This document shows positions 1-7,930 of a stretch of DNA of 64,000 nucleotides, in pieces (within the stretch, counting starts at the first letter, position 1; the number at the start of each line of letters is the position of its first letter). The notes under the pieces are model-generated. The model made no database searches. It saw only the letters and a program-made list of their open reading frames with translations, and was not told the origin of the DNA. Where the stretch lies: assembly GCF_001667185.1 (NCBI RefSeq), contig NZ_LZIC01000137.1, forward strand, positions 1 to 64,000, given 5' to 3'. The translations under genes and the position numbers were made by a program. The stretch is from Mycobacterium sp. 852002-50816_SCH5313054-b. Lineage in GTDB: Bacteria; Actinomycetota; Actinomycetes; Mycobacteriales; Mycobacteriaceae.

Positions 1-2
1 GT

Positions 3-932
3 ACCGGCACCTTCGGGGGGCCCGGCGGGGTTGGTGGGGCCGGCGGGGCCCCCGGCACCATCACCACCATCTCCAGCTCAGACTTCAACTTTCCGACCGC
101 GGTGGCGGTCAACCCGGGCGGCGACGTCTACGTCACCAACCAGGTCGGTGGCACGGTGTCGGTGATCGACCCCGTCACCAATACCGTCACCGGATCACCC
201 ATCACCGTCGGCAGCCAACCGACCGGGGTGGCGGTTAAGCCGGGCGGCGACGTTTACGTCGCCAACCAGGTCGGTGGCACGGTGTCGGTAATCGACCCCG
301 TCACCAATACCGTCACCGGATCACCCATCACCGTCGGCAGCCATCCGTCCGGGGTCGCGGTTAACCCGGGGGGCGACGTCTACGTCACCAACTTTAACGG
401 CGGCACGGTGTCGGTGATCGACCCCGCCACCAATACCGTCACCGGATCACCCATCGCCGTCGGCAGCTTTCCGCGCGGGGTGGCGGTCAACCCGGGCGGC
501 GACATCTACGTCGCCAATCAGGGCGGCGGCACGGTGTCGGTGATCGACCCCGCCACCAACACCGTGATCGGATCACCCATCACCGTCGGCGGCAGTCCGT
601 TAGCGGTGGCGGTTAACCCGGGCGGCGACGTCTACGTCACCAACCTCAACGGCGGCACGGTGTCGGTGATCGACCCCGCCACCAACACCGTGATCGGATC
701 ACCCATCACCGTCGGCACCAATCCGCTAGGGATAGCGGTCAACCCCGGCGGCGACATCTACGTGACCAATGCAGTCAGCGGCACGGTGTCGGTGATCGAC
801 CCCACCACCAACACCGTCATCGGCACCATCGGTGTCGGCACCAATCCGGTCGGGGTGGCGGTCAACCCCATCACCGGCGACATTTACGTCGTCAACACCG
901 GCGGCAACACGGTGTCGGTGATCAGTGGGTAG
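3..932 (+). CDS. Gly-rich protein with seven-repeat YVTN beta-propeller, 5' partial
   Basis: The frame is open from the window edge, so the start lies outside; 309 residues are visible. The first 20 or so residues are Gly/Ala-rich (GGPGGVGGAGG), as in PGRS-type or other low-complexity mycobacterial surface proteins. The rest is seven copies of a 42-residue unit with the signature VAVNPGGDVYVTN followed by GGTVSVIDP.TNTV, which are YVTN/NHL-like beta-propeller blades. Seven blades would close one propeller, with the segment TITTISSSDFNFPTAV as a likely closing strand. Such propellers usually mediate binding outside the cell. No signal peptide or PE domain can be checked because the N-terminus is missing. 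A PE_PGRS-type N-terminus is a guess. Confidence 0.8.
   Translation, partial: TGTFGGPGGVGGAGGAPGTITTISSSDFNFPTAVAVNPGGDVYVTNQVGGTVSVIDPVTNTVTGSPITVGSQPTGVAVKPGGDVYVANQVGGTVSVIDPVTNTVTGSPITVGSHPSGVAVNPGGDVYVTNFNGGTVSVIDPATNTVTGSPIAVGSFPRGVAVNPGGDIYVANQGGGTVSVIDPATNTVIGSPITVGGSPLAVAVNPGGDVYVTNLNGGTVSVIDPATNTVIGSPITVGTNPLGIAVNPGGDIYVTNAVSGTVSVIDPTTNTVIGTIGVGTNPVGVAVNPITGDIYVVNTGGNTVSVISG
102..920 (+). repeat. 126-bp tandem repeat array (beta-propeller blades)
   Basis: The same codons (GTGGCGGTCAACCCGGGCGG and close variants) recur at about 102, 228, 354, 480, 606, 732 and 858, a constant period of 126 bp (42 codons). Copies are nearly identical at the DNA level and the last is the most diverged. 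The near identity suggests recent duplication or gene conversion among units. Confidence 0.9.
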
Positions 933-1083
933 TTGGTGATGACCCGAAGTGAGCTTCCGCGGAAAACGTGACCGGGCTGCCAGCAACGCGGCCCGATGAC
1001 GGCCGATGCCGGTGAGCCCGCGGGCCCGCGGCGTGGTCGAAAGTGGCGCCGGGATCGAACGACCCAAGGATCCGTGACTCCGG

Positions 1084-3288
1084 TCAGTGGCGTGCCGACG
1101 GACGATTCCCAGGCGTTCCGGATTCGGCGAGGCCGGCCAGGGCCCGCGGGAGCGGGTCCCGGTGCAGGACGCCGAGGCGCTGGGTCGCGCGGGTAAGGGC
1201 CACGTAGAGCTCGGCCGCCCCGCGTGGGCCGTTGCCGAGAATCCGTTGCGGCTCGACCACGAGGACGGCGTCGAACTCCAGGCCCTTAGTCTCCGACGCG
1301 AGCACCGCGCCCGGCACACCCGGCGGCCCGATCACCACGCTGGTGCCTTCGCGGCCGGCCTCAGCTCGAACGAATTCCTCGATAGCAGAGGGCAATTCGT
1401 CGTCCGAAACCCGCCTGGACCATGGCTGGACCCCGCACGCGCGGACCGACTCCGGCGGCTGGACCTCGGGCGCGAATTCGGCGAGCAGCGTCGCGGCGAC
1501 GGTCATGATCTCCGCCGGGGTGCGATAGTTCAGCGACAGCGACCGGTAGACCCAACGGCCGGGCACGTACGGCTCCAGCATCGCGGCCCACGACGTCGCT
1601 CCGGCCACCGACCGGCGTTGGGCGAGATCGCCGACGACCGTGAAGGATCGTCCGGGGCAGCGCCGCATCAACACCCGCCAGTCCATTTCGGACAGTTCTT
1701 GGGCCTCGTCGACCACGACGTGGCGGTAGGTCCAGTCGCGGTCCGCGGCGGCGCGTTCGGCGAGTTCTCGGGCGTCGCGCTCGAGGAACCGATCCGCCAA
1801 GTCCTCGGCGTACAGCATGTCCTGGGCGAGCAGGTGGTCCTCGTCGTCCATCAGGTCCTCGCGGGCGATCATCATGTCCAGCACGCCGGCGGCGTACTCG
1901 GCCTCGGCCGCGCGTTTCCGCTCGGCGGTCCGCTCGGCGGGTTTGTCGCGGCCCAGCAGGTCGACCATTTCGTCCAGCAGCGGCACGTCCGACACCGTCC
2001 AGGCCTCGCCGTCGGCGCGCCACAGCGCCGGGTCGGCTCCCGCCGCGCGCAGCCGTTCCCGGGACGAGTACAGCTGTGCCAGCAGCGTTTCCGGCGTCAG
2101 CACCGGCCACAGTTCGTCGAACGCGGCCTTGAACTGGTCGTTGTCCGCAAGCTCCGCGATCAGGTCCGCCCGCACCCGCTCCCAAGCGTCGCGGTCCTCG
2201 CGGGTCAGCCAGCCGCGGCCAATGCGGGCTATCGCCCGCTCCGTGAGCACCCATGTGACGATCTCGCGGAACACCGCCCGCGCCTCGTTGTGTGGCAACC
2301 CACTGCCTCGCGCCTCCTCCCTGGCCCATTGCGCGGTCTCGGCATCGATCCGCAGCGCGACGTCCGCCAGTTCGATCGGCAGGGGACTCTCGGGCAGCCG
2401 CTGCCGGTCGGCGACCGCCGCCGCCAGCACGTCCAGGATCTCCAGCGAGCCCTTGAGGCGCGCGCGTTCCGGGGTGTCCTCGGCGGTGACGTGGAGTCCG
2501 GGCACGAGGTCGCCGGGCGTCATGAACACGACGCTGGACTCTCCCAGCGACGGCAGCACACGGTCGACGTGATTCAGGAACGCCCTGTTGGGCCCCACCA
2601 CGAGCACGCCATGGCGTTCGATCCGCTCGCGGTGGGTGTAGAGCAGGTACGCGACGCGATGCAGTGCCACGACCGTCTTCCCGGTGCCAGGGCCGCCCTC
2701 GATCACCAGCACACCGGGGTGATCGAGCCGGATGATCTCGTCCTGTTCGGCCTGGATGGTCGCCACGATGTCGCGCATTCGCTCACCGCGCGGCGCGTTG
2801 ACCGCCGCCAGCAGGGCCCAATCTTCTGAGTCGCCCGGCTCTACGGCTCCGGGACGGCCGAACAGTTCGTCGGTGAAATCGACCACCTGCCGCCCCCGGG
2901 TGTGGAACTGGCGGCGACGGCGCATGTTCTCGGGACTTGCCGAAGTGGCCACGTAGAACGCGCGCGCTGCCGGTGCCCGCCAGTCGAGCAACATTGGCTC
3001 GTACTCGTTCCCCGGGTCGAACAGGCCGATGCGGCCGACGTAGAAACGCTCGCCCGAAATCGCGTCCAGGCGCCCGAAACACAGCCCGTGGTCCGCCACG
3101 TCCAGCCGCTTGACCTCTTTGGCCATCGCGCGAACCTCGGCATCCCGATCGGCGAGCGGCCGGCCGTCTCCCCGCAGCGCCGCGCGGTATCTGTCCTTCG
3201 CCCGCATGCGTTCGGCGTCGAGACGGGCGTACAGCCCGGTCACATAGTTCCGCTCGGACCGCACTTCGTCTTCGTACCCTCGCGTCAA
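1084..3288 (-). CDS. helR: HelR/HelD-type RNA polymerase recycling ATPase
   Basis: This 734-residue protein resembles the UvrD/Rep-like actinobacterial HelD/HelR family, which displaces stalled or rifamycin-bound RNA polymerase and can confer rifamycin tolerance. Visible motifs are Walker A GGPGTGKT (about 198-205), motif II VVVDEAQE (about 525-531), GDLAQRR after it, and C-terminal ETKGLEFDAVLV and YVALTRATQ motifs of SF1 ATPases. The charged N-terminus fits the coiled coil used in the polymerase secondary channel. The start is TTG at 3288, preceded by GGAAGG at a 6-nt spacing. A rifamycin-associated element lies 53 bp upstream, which supports HelR over a generic HelD. The gene stands alone and converges on the YVTN gene. 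Confidence 0.88.
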   Translation of the reverse strand: MTRGYEDEVRSERNYVTGLYARLDAERMRAKDRYRAALRGDGRPLADRDAEVRAMAKEVKRLDVADHGLCFGRLDAISGERFYVGRIGLFDPGNEYEPMLLDWRAPAARAFYVATSASPENMRRRRQFHTRGRQVVDFTDELFGRPGAVEPGDSEDWALLAAVNAPRGERMRDIVATIQAEQDEIIRLDHPGVLVIEGGPGTGKTVVALHRVAYLLYTHRERIERHGVLVVGPNRAFLNHVDRVLPSLGESSVVFMTPGDLVPGLHVTAEDTPERARLKGSLEILDVLAAAVADRQRLPESPLPIELADVALRIDAETAQWAREEARGSGLPHNEARAVFREIVTWVLTERAIARIGRGWLTREDRDAWERVRADLIAELADNDQFKAAFDELWPVLTPETLLAQLYSSRERLRAAGADPALWRADGEAWTVSDVPLLDEMVDLLGRDKPAERTAERKRAAEAEYAAGVLDMMIAREDLMDDEDHLLAQDMLYAEDLADRFLERDARELAERAAADRDWTYRHVVVDEAQELSEMDWRVLMRRCPGRSFTVVGDLAQRRSVAGATSWAAMLEPYVPGRWVYRSLSLNYRTPAEIMTVAATLLAEFAPEVQPPESVRACGVQPWSRRVSDDELPSAIEEFVRAEAGREGTSVVIGPPGVPGAVLASETKGLEFDAVLVVEPQRILGNGPRGAAELYVALTRATQRLGVLHRDPLPRALAGLAESGTPGNRPSARH

Positions 3289-3340
3289 CCCACGCCTTCC
3301 GCCAGTTCCGGTCTAGGGCAGCAATTTTGCGTCATTACCC

Positions 3341-3359
3341 GGGCCTTGCCGCAAGCCCG
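3341..3359 (-). promoter_or_regulatory. Rifamycin-associated element (RAE) upstream of helR
   Basis: On the minus strand this reads CGGGCTTGCGGCAAGGCCC. It matches 18 of 19 bases of the RAE consensus GGGGCTTGCGGCAAGGCCC, as I recall it. RAEs are inverted repeats found upstream of rifamycin-inducible resistance genes in actinobacteria, including helR. The position, 53 bp ahead of the helR start in the divergent gap with the radical SAM gene, fits a promoter element for helR. Confidence 0.85.
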
Positions 3360-3384
3360 GGGGTGCGCTATAGATTGGAAACGG

Positions 3385-3411
3385 AAGGAGCGCCAAGCGC
3401 TCCTTTTCTTT
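3385..3411 (+). terminator. Intrinsic-terminator-like hairpin in the helR/radical SAM gap
   Basis: A perfect 9-bp inverted repeat AAGGAGCGC / GCGCTCCTT with a 3-nt loop (CAA) is followed by TTCTTT on the plus strand. It looks like a Rho-independent terminator, but it lies between divergent genes where none is expected. It could end antisense transcription through helR or a short RNA starting near the RAE, or attenuate the downstream gene. Confidence 0.55.
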
Positions 3412-3466
3412 GGTCCGTGACGCGTAGGCTTGACTTTCGTGTCGAACGATTGTTCGAATATACCCT

Positions 3467-4489
3467 ATGCGCTGGGCGAACCAGGCCGTCGCCGTCAACG
3501 GGCACCCCGTCGACGACGGGGCGTTGCCGGGGCTGCAGCGGATCGGCCTCGTGCGAAGCGTGCGCGCACCGCAGTTCGAGGGCATCACGTTTCACGAGGT
3601 GCTGTGCAAGTCGGCGCTGAACAAGGTGCCCAACGCGGCGGCCCTGCCGTTCCGGTACACCGTCAACGGCTACCGCGGCTGCTCGCACGCGTGCCGCTAC
3701 TGTTTCGCCCGTCCCACCCACGAATACCTCGACTTCGACAGCGGCACCGACTTCGACACCCAGGTGGTGGTCAAGACCAACGTCGCCGAGGTGCTGCGCC
3801 GCGAGCTGCGCCGGCCGTCCTGGCGGCGCGAGACCGTCGCGCTGGGCACCAACACCGATCCCTACCAGCGCGCCGAGGGCCGCTACGCGCTGATGCCGGG
3901 CATCATCGGCGCGCTCGCCGGATCCGGCACGCCGCTGTCGATCCTCACCAAGGGGACGTTGCTGCGCCGCGACCTCCCACTGATCACCGATGCGGCCCAG
4001 CAGGTTCCGGTGTCGGTCGCGGTGTCGCTGGCGGTCGGCGACCCGGAATTGCACCGCGACGTCGAACCGGGCACGCCCACACCGCAGGCGCGGCTGGGCC
4101 TCATCACCGCGATCCGCGATGCCGGTCTGGACTGCCACGTGATGGTCGCCCCGGTGCTGCCGCACCTCACCGATTCCGCCGAGCACCTCGATCGGCTGCT
4201 GGGTCAGATCGCCGCGGCCGGCGCCACGGGTGTGACGGTTTTCGGCCTGCACCTGCGCAGTTCGACCCGGGGCTGGTTCATGGCGTGGCTGGCCCGCTCG
4301 CACCCCGAGCTGGTCGCGCGGTATCGCGAGCTGTACCGCCGCGGCGCCTACCTGCCGCCGGCCTACCGCGACGCGCTGCGCGAACGGGCCGCGCCGCTGA
4401 TCGCCAAGCATCGCCTGGCCGGCGATCACCGCCCTTTCCCGCGCGCGGCTGAGCCCGCCCCGCAACCGCTGCAGGCGACGCTGTTTTGA
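3467..4489 (+). CDS. Radical SAM protein, Rv2578c family
   Basis: This 340-residue protein resembles M. tuberculosis Rv2578c. The radical SAM cluster motif is GCSHACRYCF, with cysteines at residues 72, 76 and 79 (CxxxCxxC) that would ligate the [4Fe-4S] cluster reducing S-adenosylmethionine. Downstream YALMPGII and TKGTLLRRD fit the TIM-barrel core of the spore-photoproduct-lyase-like branch. The substrate is unknown. ATG at 3467 gives the expected family length. The gene faces away from helR and starts 56 bp after the hairpin at 3385-3411. Its neighbour order (phosphatase, small exported protein, metallopeptidase) matches Rv2577 to Rv2575. Confidence 0.88.
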   Translation: MRWANQAVAVNGHPVDDGALPGLQRIGLVRSVRAPQFEGITFHEVLCKSALNKVPNAAALPFRYTVNGYRGCSHACRYCFARPTHEYLDFDSGTDFDTQVVVKTNVAEVLRRELRRPSWRRETVALGTNTDPYQRAEGRYALMPGIIGALAGSGTPLSILTKGTLLRRDLPLITDAAQQVPVSVAVSLAVGDPELHRDVEPGTPTPQARLGLITAIRDAGLDCHVMVAPVLPHLTDSAEHLDRLLGQIAAAGATGVTVFGLHLRSSTRGWFMAWLARSHPELVARYRELYRRGAYLPPAYRDALRERAAPLIAKHRLAGDHRPFPRAAEPAPQPLQATLF

Positions 4490-4490
4490 G

Positions 4491-6062
4491 CTAGGCGGGC
4501 CGGTCGCCGCGCGGCTTGGTCAGCGTGAACTGGTCCACCGCGGTGACCTGGCCGGACGGACCGCTCACCGCGTAATGCGTGGCCTTGATCGTGGTGTTTC
4601 CGCCGGGTTGGCCCGGGTCGACGTCGAAAGATGCGAAGCCGTAAGGGTTGTCGCGGTCGCGGAACGCCGACCAGGGCGCGTCCTCCAGCACGTAGATCGG
4701 CGCCTTGCGGCCGAGCCCGGGGTCGAACGCGCCGACGCCGGTCAGCACGCGGCACCGCGGCTCGGGAAACAAGAACCCGTTGGTCGGCGCCGACGTGCCG
4801 CCGCCGCCGATGACCAGATGCACGGTGCCCCGGGTCGAATCGATGAGGTCGTTGCGGGTGTCGACGGGTATCGGCGTGCGGGTGTCGGTGCCCAGCGTTC
4901 CGCGCAGCGGATGTGACCGCTCGTAGTGGTGCTCGTGGCCGCACACCACCAGGTCGACCTGGTACTGGTCGAACAACGGCAGCCATTCCTCGCGGATGCC
5001 CAGGTCTGCGCCGTTGGCCTGGTCGGCGGTGGAGATCGCCGTCTGGTGCATGCAGACGACGATCCAGTCGACGTCCGGGTCGCGTCGTGCGGCGGCGAGT
5101 TCGCCGGCAAGCCAACGCCTTTGCTCTCCGCCCGAATAGCCGTGCACGTAGAAATTGCCGCCGTCCTGGAAGGCTATGTCGTCGTTGTTGAGGCTGATCA
5201 CCCGCACCGAACCGGCGGTGAACGAGTACCACATCCCGCGGGTCTCCGCGCTCGACGCGGAGTCCGGCAACGCGAAGTAGGCCTGATAGGCCCCGTAACC
5301 GATTGGCCCGTTGCCCAATTCGTTCTCGTGGTTGCCGGCGGCCGGCATCCACGGCCGGTACCGCGCCGAGCGCGTGTTGTTCTCGAACCAGTTCGACCAG
5401 GTGCGGATGCGGTCCTTCGCGAGGTTGGCGTAGCACAGGTCGCCGTTGACCAGGTTGAACAGCGGACCGAGGCGCTCGATCGCCATCGTGGTGTCCGCCG
5501 CCGCTGGCGATCCGATGTTGTCGGTGGCGTACCTGCCGTCGGGCAGCCTGGCCAGCGTGGGGGTCGACTGGTCACCGAAGCTGGTGAAGCGCAGCGGCTT
5601 TCGCCCGGACGGCGCGGTCCGCACCGTCCCGCTTTCCGGCTCGGCGCCGTCGTGCACCGCGGCGTACACGTAGTCGGAACCGGGCATGAGGCCCGTCAGG
5701 CGGGCGTGGTTGACGCGAACCTCGACGCCTGACTTGGCGTCCCGGTAGGTGCGGGTTTCGGCCTCGACGGTGCGCCCGAACCCGGAGTCCGGGGTGCCCA
5801 GCACGACGCGCGGATTGCGGACGGCCTCGGTGGTGTGCCAGGAGACCACCACCTCGGTGGCGGCGTCCTTGCCGAACTGCAGATGCAGACCGGCCACCGG
5901 CGGTGCGCCGTTGCGGTCCGGCCGGTACCACAACGCGGGCGCCCGGGGATGCGACCACAGCAGCGTCGCCCCGCCGCCGATGCCCGCCCCGAGGGCGGCC
6001 GAGGCCGCGGTCGTGGTCAGCAGCCGGCGGCGGCTGATCCAGCCGGTGGGCCCGTCGCTCAT
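4491..6062 (-). CDS. Tat-exported purple acid phosphatase / metallophosphoesterase (Rv2577-like)
   Basis: This is a 523-residue purple-acid-phosphatase-type metallophosphoesterase. The N-terminus carries a twin-arginine motif (SRRRLL, residues 10-15) and an Ala/Gly-rich hydrophobic stretch, so it is probably exported folded. An FnIII-like region (about 50-150) precedes the catalytic domain. Metal-ligand motifs are SFGDQST (D164), NGDLCY (D208), GNHENE (N244, H245) and CGHEHHYERSHP near the C-terminus. It should hydrolyse phosphomonoesters outside the cytoplasm. ATG at 6062 is chosen because it places the Tat motif at the N-terminus; an open upstream extension lacks family features. It is divergent from the small exported protein at 6111. 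Confidence 0.9.
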   Translation of the reverse strand: MSDGPTGWISRRRLLTTTAASAALGAGIGGGATLLWSHPRAPALWYRPDRNGAPPVAGLHLQFGKDAATEVVVSWHTTEAVRNPRVVLGTPDSGFGRTVEAETRTYRDAKSGVEVRVNHARLTGLMPGSDYVYAAVHDGAEPESGTVRTAPSGRKPLRFTSFGDQSTPTLARLPDGRYATDNIGSPAAADTTMAIERLGPLFNLVNGDLCYANLAKDRIRTWSNWFENNTRSARYRPWMPAAGNHENELGNGPIGYGAYQAYFALPDSASSAETRGMWYSFTAGSVRVISLNNDDIAFQDGGNFYVHGYSGGEQRRWLAGELAAARRDPDVDWIVVCMHQTAISTADQANGADLGIREEWLPLFDQYQVDLVVCGHEHHYERSHPLRGTLGTDTRTPIPVDTRNDLIDSTRGTVHLVIGGGGTSAPTNGFLFPEPRCRVLTGVGAFDPGLGRKAPIYVLEDAPWSAFRDRDNPYGFASFDVDPGQPGGNTTIKATHYAVSGPSGQVTAVDQFTLTKPRGDRPA

Positions 6063-6110
6063 AGCTGCTTCATACCTGAGGCAGGTAACGAATCCGGTAG
6101 CGTTTTCGAT

Positions 6111-6542
6111 ATGACGAACGTGCGAACAGTGATCAGCGCGGTCGCGTCTGCAACGTTTGCAGTGGCTGCCGCAGTGGCCGTCAACCCCGCGACTGCACAC
6201 GCGGATGGCCACCAGGTGACCTACACCGTGACGAGCCCCAACAATCTGACCGCCACGGTCAACTACGTGAGTTCCGATCCGCCAAGCCAGGCCGCCTACA
6301 ACGCGGACCCGTCGAAATTCATGACCAGTGTGCAGGCGCCGCTGAGCGGGGGAGCGCCGGTCACCTACACAGCCACGTTGGCGAACCCGGCCCAGTGGGC
6401 GAGCATCACCGCCAGCGGCATGCTGCACTGGCCGGATTCGGGCAATGGTCCGGCGTCGTTCCACTGCGAGATCGCCGTGGACGGCCAAGTGGTCTCGCAC
6501 CAGGACGCGACCACCACCGTCACCTGCGCGGCCAAGGGCTAA
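6111..6542 (+). CDS. Small exported protein (Rv2576c-like)
   Basis: This 143-residue protein has a Sec signal peptide: a short basic N-terminus (MTNVR), a hydrophobic stretch, and a likely cleavage after ATAHA near residue 32. The mature part is about 110 residues with two cysteines (HCEIAV and TCAAKG) that could form a disulfide. It resembles the exported or membrane protein Rv2576c in position and size. No enzymatic motif is visible and the function is unknown. Its stop codon overlaps that of the convergent metallopeptidase by 4 bp. Confidence 0.8.
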   Translation: MTNVRTVISAVASATFAVAAAVAVNPATAHADGHQVTYTVTSPNNLTATVNYVSSDPPSQAAYNADPSKFMTSVQAPLSGGAPVTYTATLANPAQWASITASGMLHWPDSGNGPASFHCEIAVDGQVVSHQDATTTVTCAAKG

Positions 6543-7414
6543 CCCAGGTTGGTCGCGGCGAAGGTGTCGCATTTGTTCGGGTCACCGGTCTGGTACCCGA
6601 TGGTGAACCACCTCTGCCGTTCCGCCGACGAGCCGTGTGTCCACGACTCGGGGTTGACGCGTCCCGTCGACTCCTTCTGAATCCGGTCGTCGCCTACCGA
6701 CGCCGCGGCCGAGAGGGCGTCGGCGATGTCCTGGTCGCTCAGCGGTTGCAGGTAGGGCACGCCGGTGCTCTCCTGCTTCACCGTCGATGCGTAGTGCGCC
6801 CAGATGCCGGCGTAGCAGTCGGCCTGTAGCTCCGTTCGCACGCCGTTGCCGCCGGCGCCCTGCGCCCCCTGCTGGGAGCGGCCCAGGATGCCCTGCAGGT
6901 CCTGCACGTGGTGACCGTACTCGTGCGCGACCACGTACTCTTGCGCGAAAGGCCCACCGCTGGAACCGAATCGGTCGACCAGCTCCTTGAAGAAGTCGGT
7001 GTCGAAGTACGCGGTCTGGTCCACCGGGCAGTAGAACGGGCCCACCGCGGTGGTGGCGGGCCCACACCCGGTGTCGACCGAACCGGTGAACAGGCGCACG
7101 TGCGGGCGGGTGTAGTTCGGCATCAGCTGATGCCACACCGCATCCACGGAATTGCCGGTGGCGATCACGCGGCACTGCACGTACTTGTTGGCGTCGGCCC
7201 CGGTCTTGCACTGGCTCAGGTCGAAACCGGGCGCCGAATAGCCGCCGGTGTTCATCTGCTGATTCGTCACGCGGCCCGGATCGATGCCGAAGAACAACGC
7301 ACCGATGAGGATCAGCAGTCCGATTCCGCCGCCGCCGAAGGCCATCCCCATGCCGCCGCCACCGGACGACGACGCGGTGCTGGTGTCGATCTGCATGCCC
7401 TCGTTGAAGGTCAT
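6539..7414 (-). CDS. Neutral zinc metallopeptidase, YpfJ family (Rv2575-like)
   Basis: This is a 291-residue membrane-anchored protein. A Gly/Met-rich N-terminus is followed by one transmembrane segment (about 30-43, IGLLILIGALFFG), then an outside catalytic domain. The zinc motif VVAHEYGHH gives HExxH at residues 164-168. Two cysteine pairs in the 69-129 range could be disulfides. The family is a putative neutral zinc metallopeptidase with unknown substrate. It reads in the same direction as the SRPBCC and reductase genes upstream, with 9 bp separating it from the SRPBCC gene, so these three may be one transcript. Confidence 0.9.
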   Translation of the reverse strand: MTFNEGMQIDTSTASSSGGGGMGMAFGGGGIGLLILIGALFFGIDPGRVTNQQMNTGGYSAPGFDLSQCKTGADANKYVQCRVIATGNSVDAVWHQLMPNYTRPHVRLFTGSVDTGCGPATTAVGPFYCPVDQTAYFDTDFFKELVDRFGSSGGPFAQEYVVAHEYGHHVQDLQGILGRSQQGAQGAGGNGVRTELQADCYAGIWAHYASTVKQESTGVPYLQPLSDQDIADALSAAASVGDDRIQKESTGRVNPESWTHGSSAERQRWFTIGYQTGDPNKCDTFAATNLG

Positions 7415-7423
7415 CGCACGCTC

Positions 7424-7921
7424 CTAGGGTTGCCGGGTCGCAAGGGCGTCCGTGTAGCTGCGCAGGTTGCGCAAAAACCGGCGCAGGCCCAGGTTCAGCA
7501 GCGGCCGGGCCACGAACATCGCCAACCACGCCGGGCCGGCCGGCTTCTGCGCCATGATCCAGGTCAGTCGGCAGCCTCCCGGGATCACCTCGACACGGTA
7601 ATCCTCGGCGAACGCGGCGACGGCCCGCGTGGAGCACTCGTTGAACCGGAATGCCATGCGGCTGAACGGCTCCCACGCGAGGAACTCTTCGTTGCCTACC
7701 ATGCCGCCGCGCATGTCGACGGTGCGGGTGGTGCCGACGCCGCGCGGCTCGGGACTGGTCCAGGTGACCTTGGTGATCACCGACGCCCAGCGCGGCCAGG
7801 ACTCGGCGTCGGCCAGCACCTCGAAGAGCTGCTCGGGCGTGATGGCCAGGTCGACGCTGTTGGAGAAGCGAAACGGCGCGGTGTCGACGAAGCTCAGGTC
7901 GACGCGCTCGCAACAGAACAT
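7424..7921 (-). CDS. SRPBCC (START-like) family protein (Rv2574-like)
   Basis: This 165-residue protein has the polyketide-cyclase/START-like pattern: an N-terminal strand (FRFSNSVDLAIT), EQLFEVLADAESWPRW, an internal EFLAWEPFSRMAFRF and a C-terminal amphipathic helix. The fold forms a hydrophobic pocket for lipids or small ligands. The ligand is not predictable. It sits between the reductase-like gene (9-bp gap) and the metallopeptidase (9-bp gap), in the order of Rv2573-Rv2574-Rv2575. ATG at 7921 gives a normal family length. Confidence 0.85.
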   Translation of the reverse strand: MFCCERVDLSFVDTAPFRFSNSVDLAITPEQLFEVLADAESWPRWASVITKVTWTSPEPRGVGTTRTVDMRGGMVGNEEFLAWEPFSRMAFRFNECSTRAVAAFAEDYRVEVIPGGCRLTWIMAQKPAGPAWLAMFVARPLLNLGLRRFLRNLRSYTDALATRQP

Positions 7922-7930
7922 GGCTTGAAT

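Noticed and set aside
1087..2829. Long plus-strand open frame opposite helR
   Set aside because: It is antisense to a clear helR coding frame and its product is Arg/His/Gln-rich with no family motifs, as expected from a GC-rich shadow.
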